Shown here piece after piece: positions 5,188 to 5,408 of a stretch of 5,408 bases of DNA (its first letter is position 1; every line of letters begins with the position of its first letter). The translations under genes and the position numbers were made by a program. Origin of the DNA: Oscillospiraceae bacterium (lineage in GTDB: Bacteria; Bacillota; Clostridia; Oscillospirales; Ruminococcaceae); the NCBI GenBank assembly GCA_019416775.1, contig DXWR01000321.1, positions 1 through 5,408 of the forward strand, in the 5' to 3' direction. The notes under the pieces are model-generated. The model was not told the DNA's origin. It did no database searches and saw only the letters and a list, made by a program, of their open reading frames with translations.

Positions 5188-5408
5188 ATGCAGACCAAAA
5201 AAGTACCCATGCGCAAGTGCACCGGCTGCGGGGAACAGAAGCCCAAACGGGAATTGATCCGCGTGGTGCTCAATAAAGAAGGAGAAATTTCGCTGGACGC
5301 CACCGGGAAAAAACCGGGGCGGGGGGCATATCTCTGTCCTAACTCGGAATGCCTGAAAAAGGCTAGAAAAAGCCGGGGGTTGGAACGGGGGCTTTCCACC
5401 CGCATCGA
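5188..5408 (+). CDS. rnpM: RNase P modulator RnpM (YlxR family), 3' end cut off by window
   Basis: The first 73 residues are present. They contain RKCTGC (9-14), ELIRVV (22-27), the signature TGKKPGRGAYLC (39-50) and a second cysteine at 55. The cysteine pairs Cys11/Cys14 and Cys50/Cys55 are typical of this small basic family (about 90-100 residues), so about 20 residues are missing beyond the window. YlxR is an RNA-binding protein, and in B. subtilis it binds and modulates RNase P, hence RnpM. The ATG at 5188 lies seven bases after GGAAGG (5175-5180) and 21 bases after the nusA stop, so it is co-transcribed and probably leads on to ylxQ and infB outside the window. ATG 5209 is a less likely internal start because it has no comparable ribosome binding site. 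Confidence 0.94.
   Translation, partial: MQTKKVPMRKCTGCGEQKPKRELIRVVLNKEGEISLDATGKKPGRGAYLCPNSECLKKARKSRGLERGLSTRI

Overview
The window looks like chromosomal DNA of a moderate-GC Firmicute, probably a clostridial lineage. Two things point there: the run rimP-nusA-rnpM(ylxR), which is the front of the conserved nusA-infB operon, and three promoters that match the housekeeping sigma-A consensus exactly. The sequence alone does not resolve genus or species. All genes lie on the + strand, and every gap between genes is under 300 bases.

Positions 1-1443 hold a single-gene unit. An AT-rich upstream region leads into a perfect promoter (TTGACA-17-TATAAT), then a 3-oxoacyl-ACP synthase of the FabF/KAS II type (158-1402), then a good intrinsic terminator. 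The enzyme keeps the Cys163/His303/Lys335/His340 catalytic set but differs from ordinary FabF at several positions around the acyl pocket. No other fatty-acid synthesis genes follow it.

Positions 1444-3306 hold a second unit. A 258-base gap carries a perfect tandem 19-bp repeat just upstream of another perfect promoter. The gene behind it is an acyl-CoA synthetase of the AMP-forming (ANL) superfamily (1661-3292). No convincing terminator follows it. The ketosynthase and the acyl-CoA ligase are neighbours with separate promoters. A joint role in acyl-chain metabolism is plausible but is inference.

Positions 3307-5408 hold the start of the rimP-nusA operon. A third perfect promoter, with an extended -10, has a long near-perfect inverted repeat lying across its -35 box. 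A roughly 100-base leader follows. It contains a strong 12-bp hairpin with an interrupted T-tract, a good candidate for a NusA-dependent attenuator. Then come rimP (3449-3934), nusA (about 3967-5166) and the 5' part of rnpM/ylxR (5188 to the window edge), with short gaps and good ribosome binding sites. RimP matures the 30S subunit, NusA controls pausing, termination and antitermination, and RnpM is an RNA-binding modulator of RNase P.

I found no mobile element, CRISPR array, tRNA or rRNA, and no clear new multi-gene system. The protein genes are recognisable families. The observations most worth following are regulatory: the inverted repeat over the rimP promoter, the leader hairpin, the 19-bp tandem repeat, and the unusual pocket residues of the ketosynthase.
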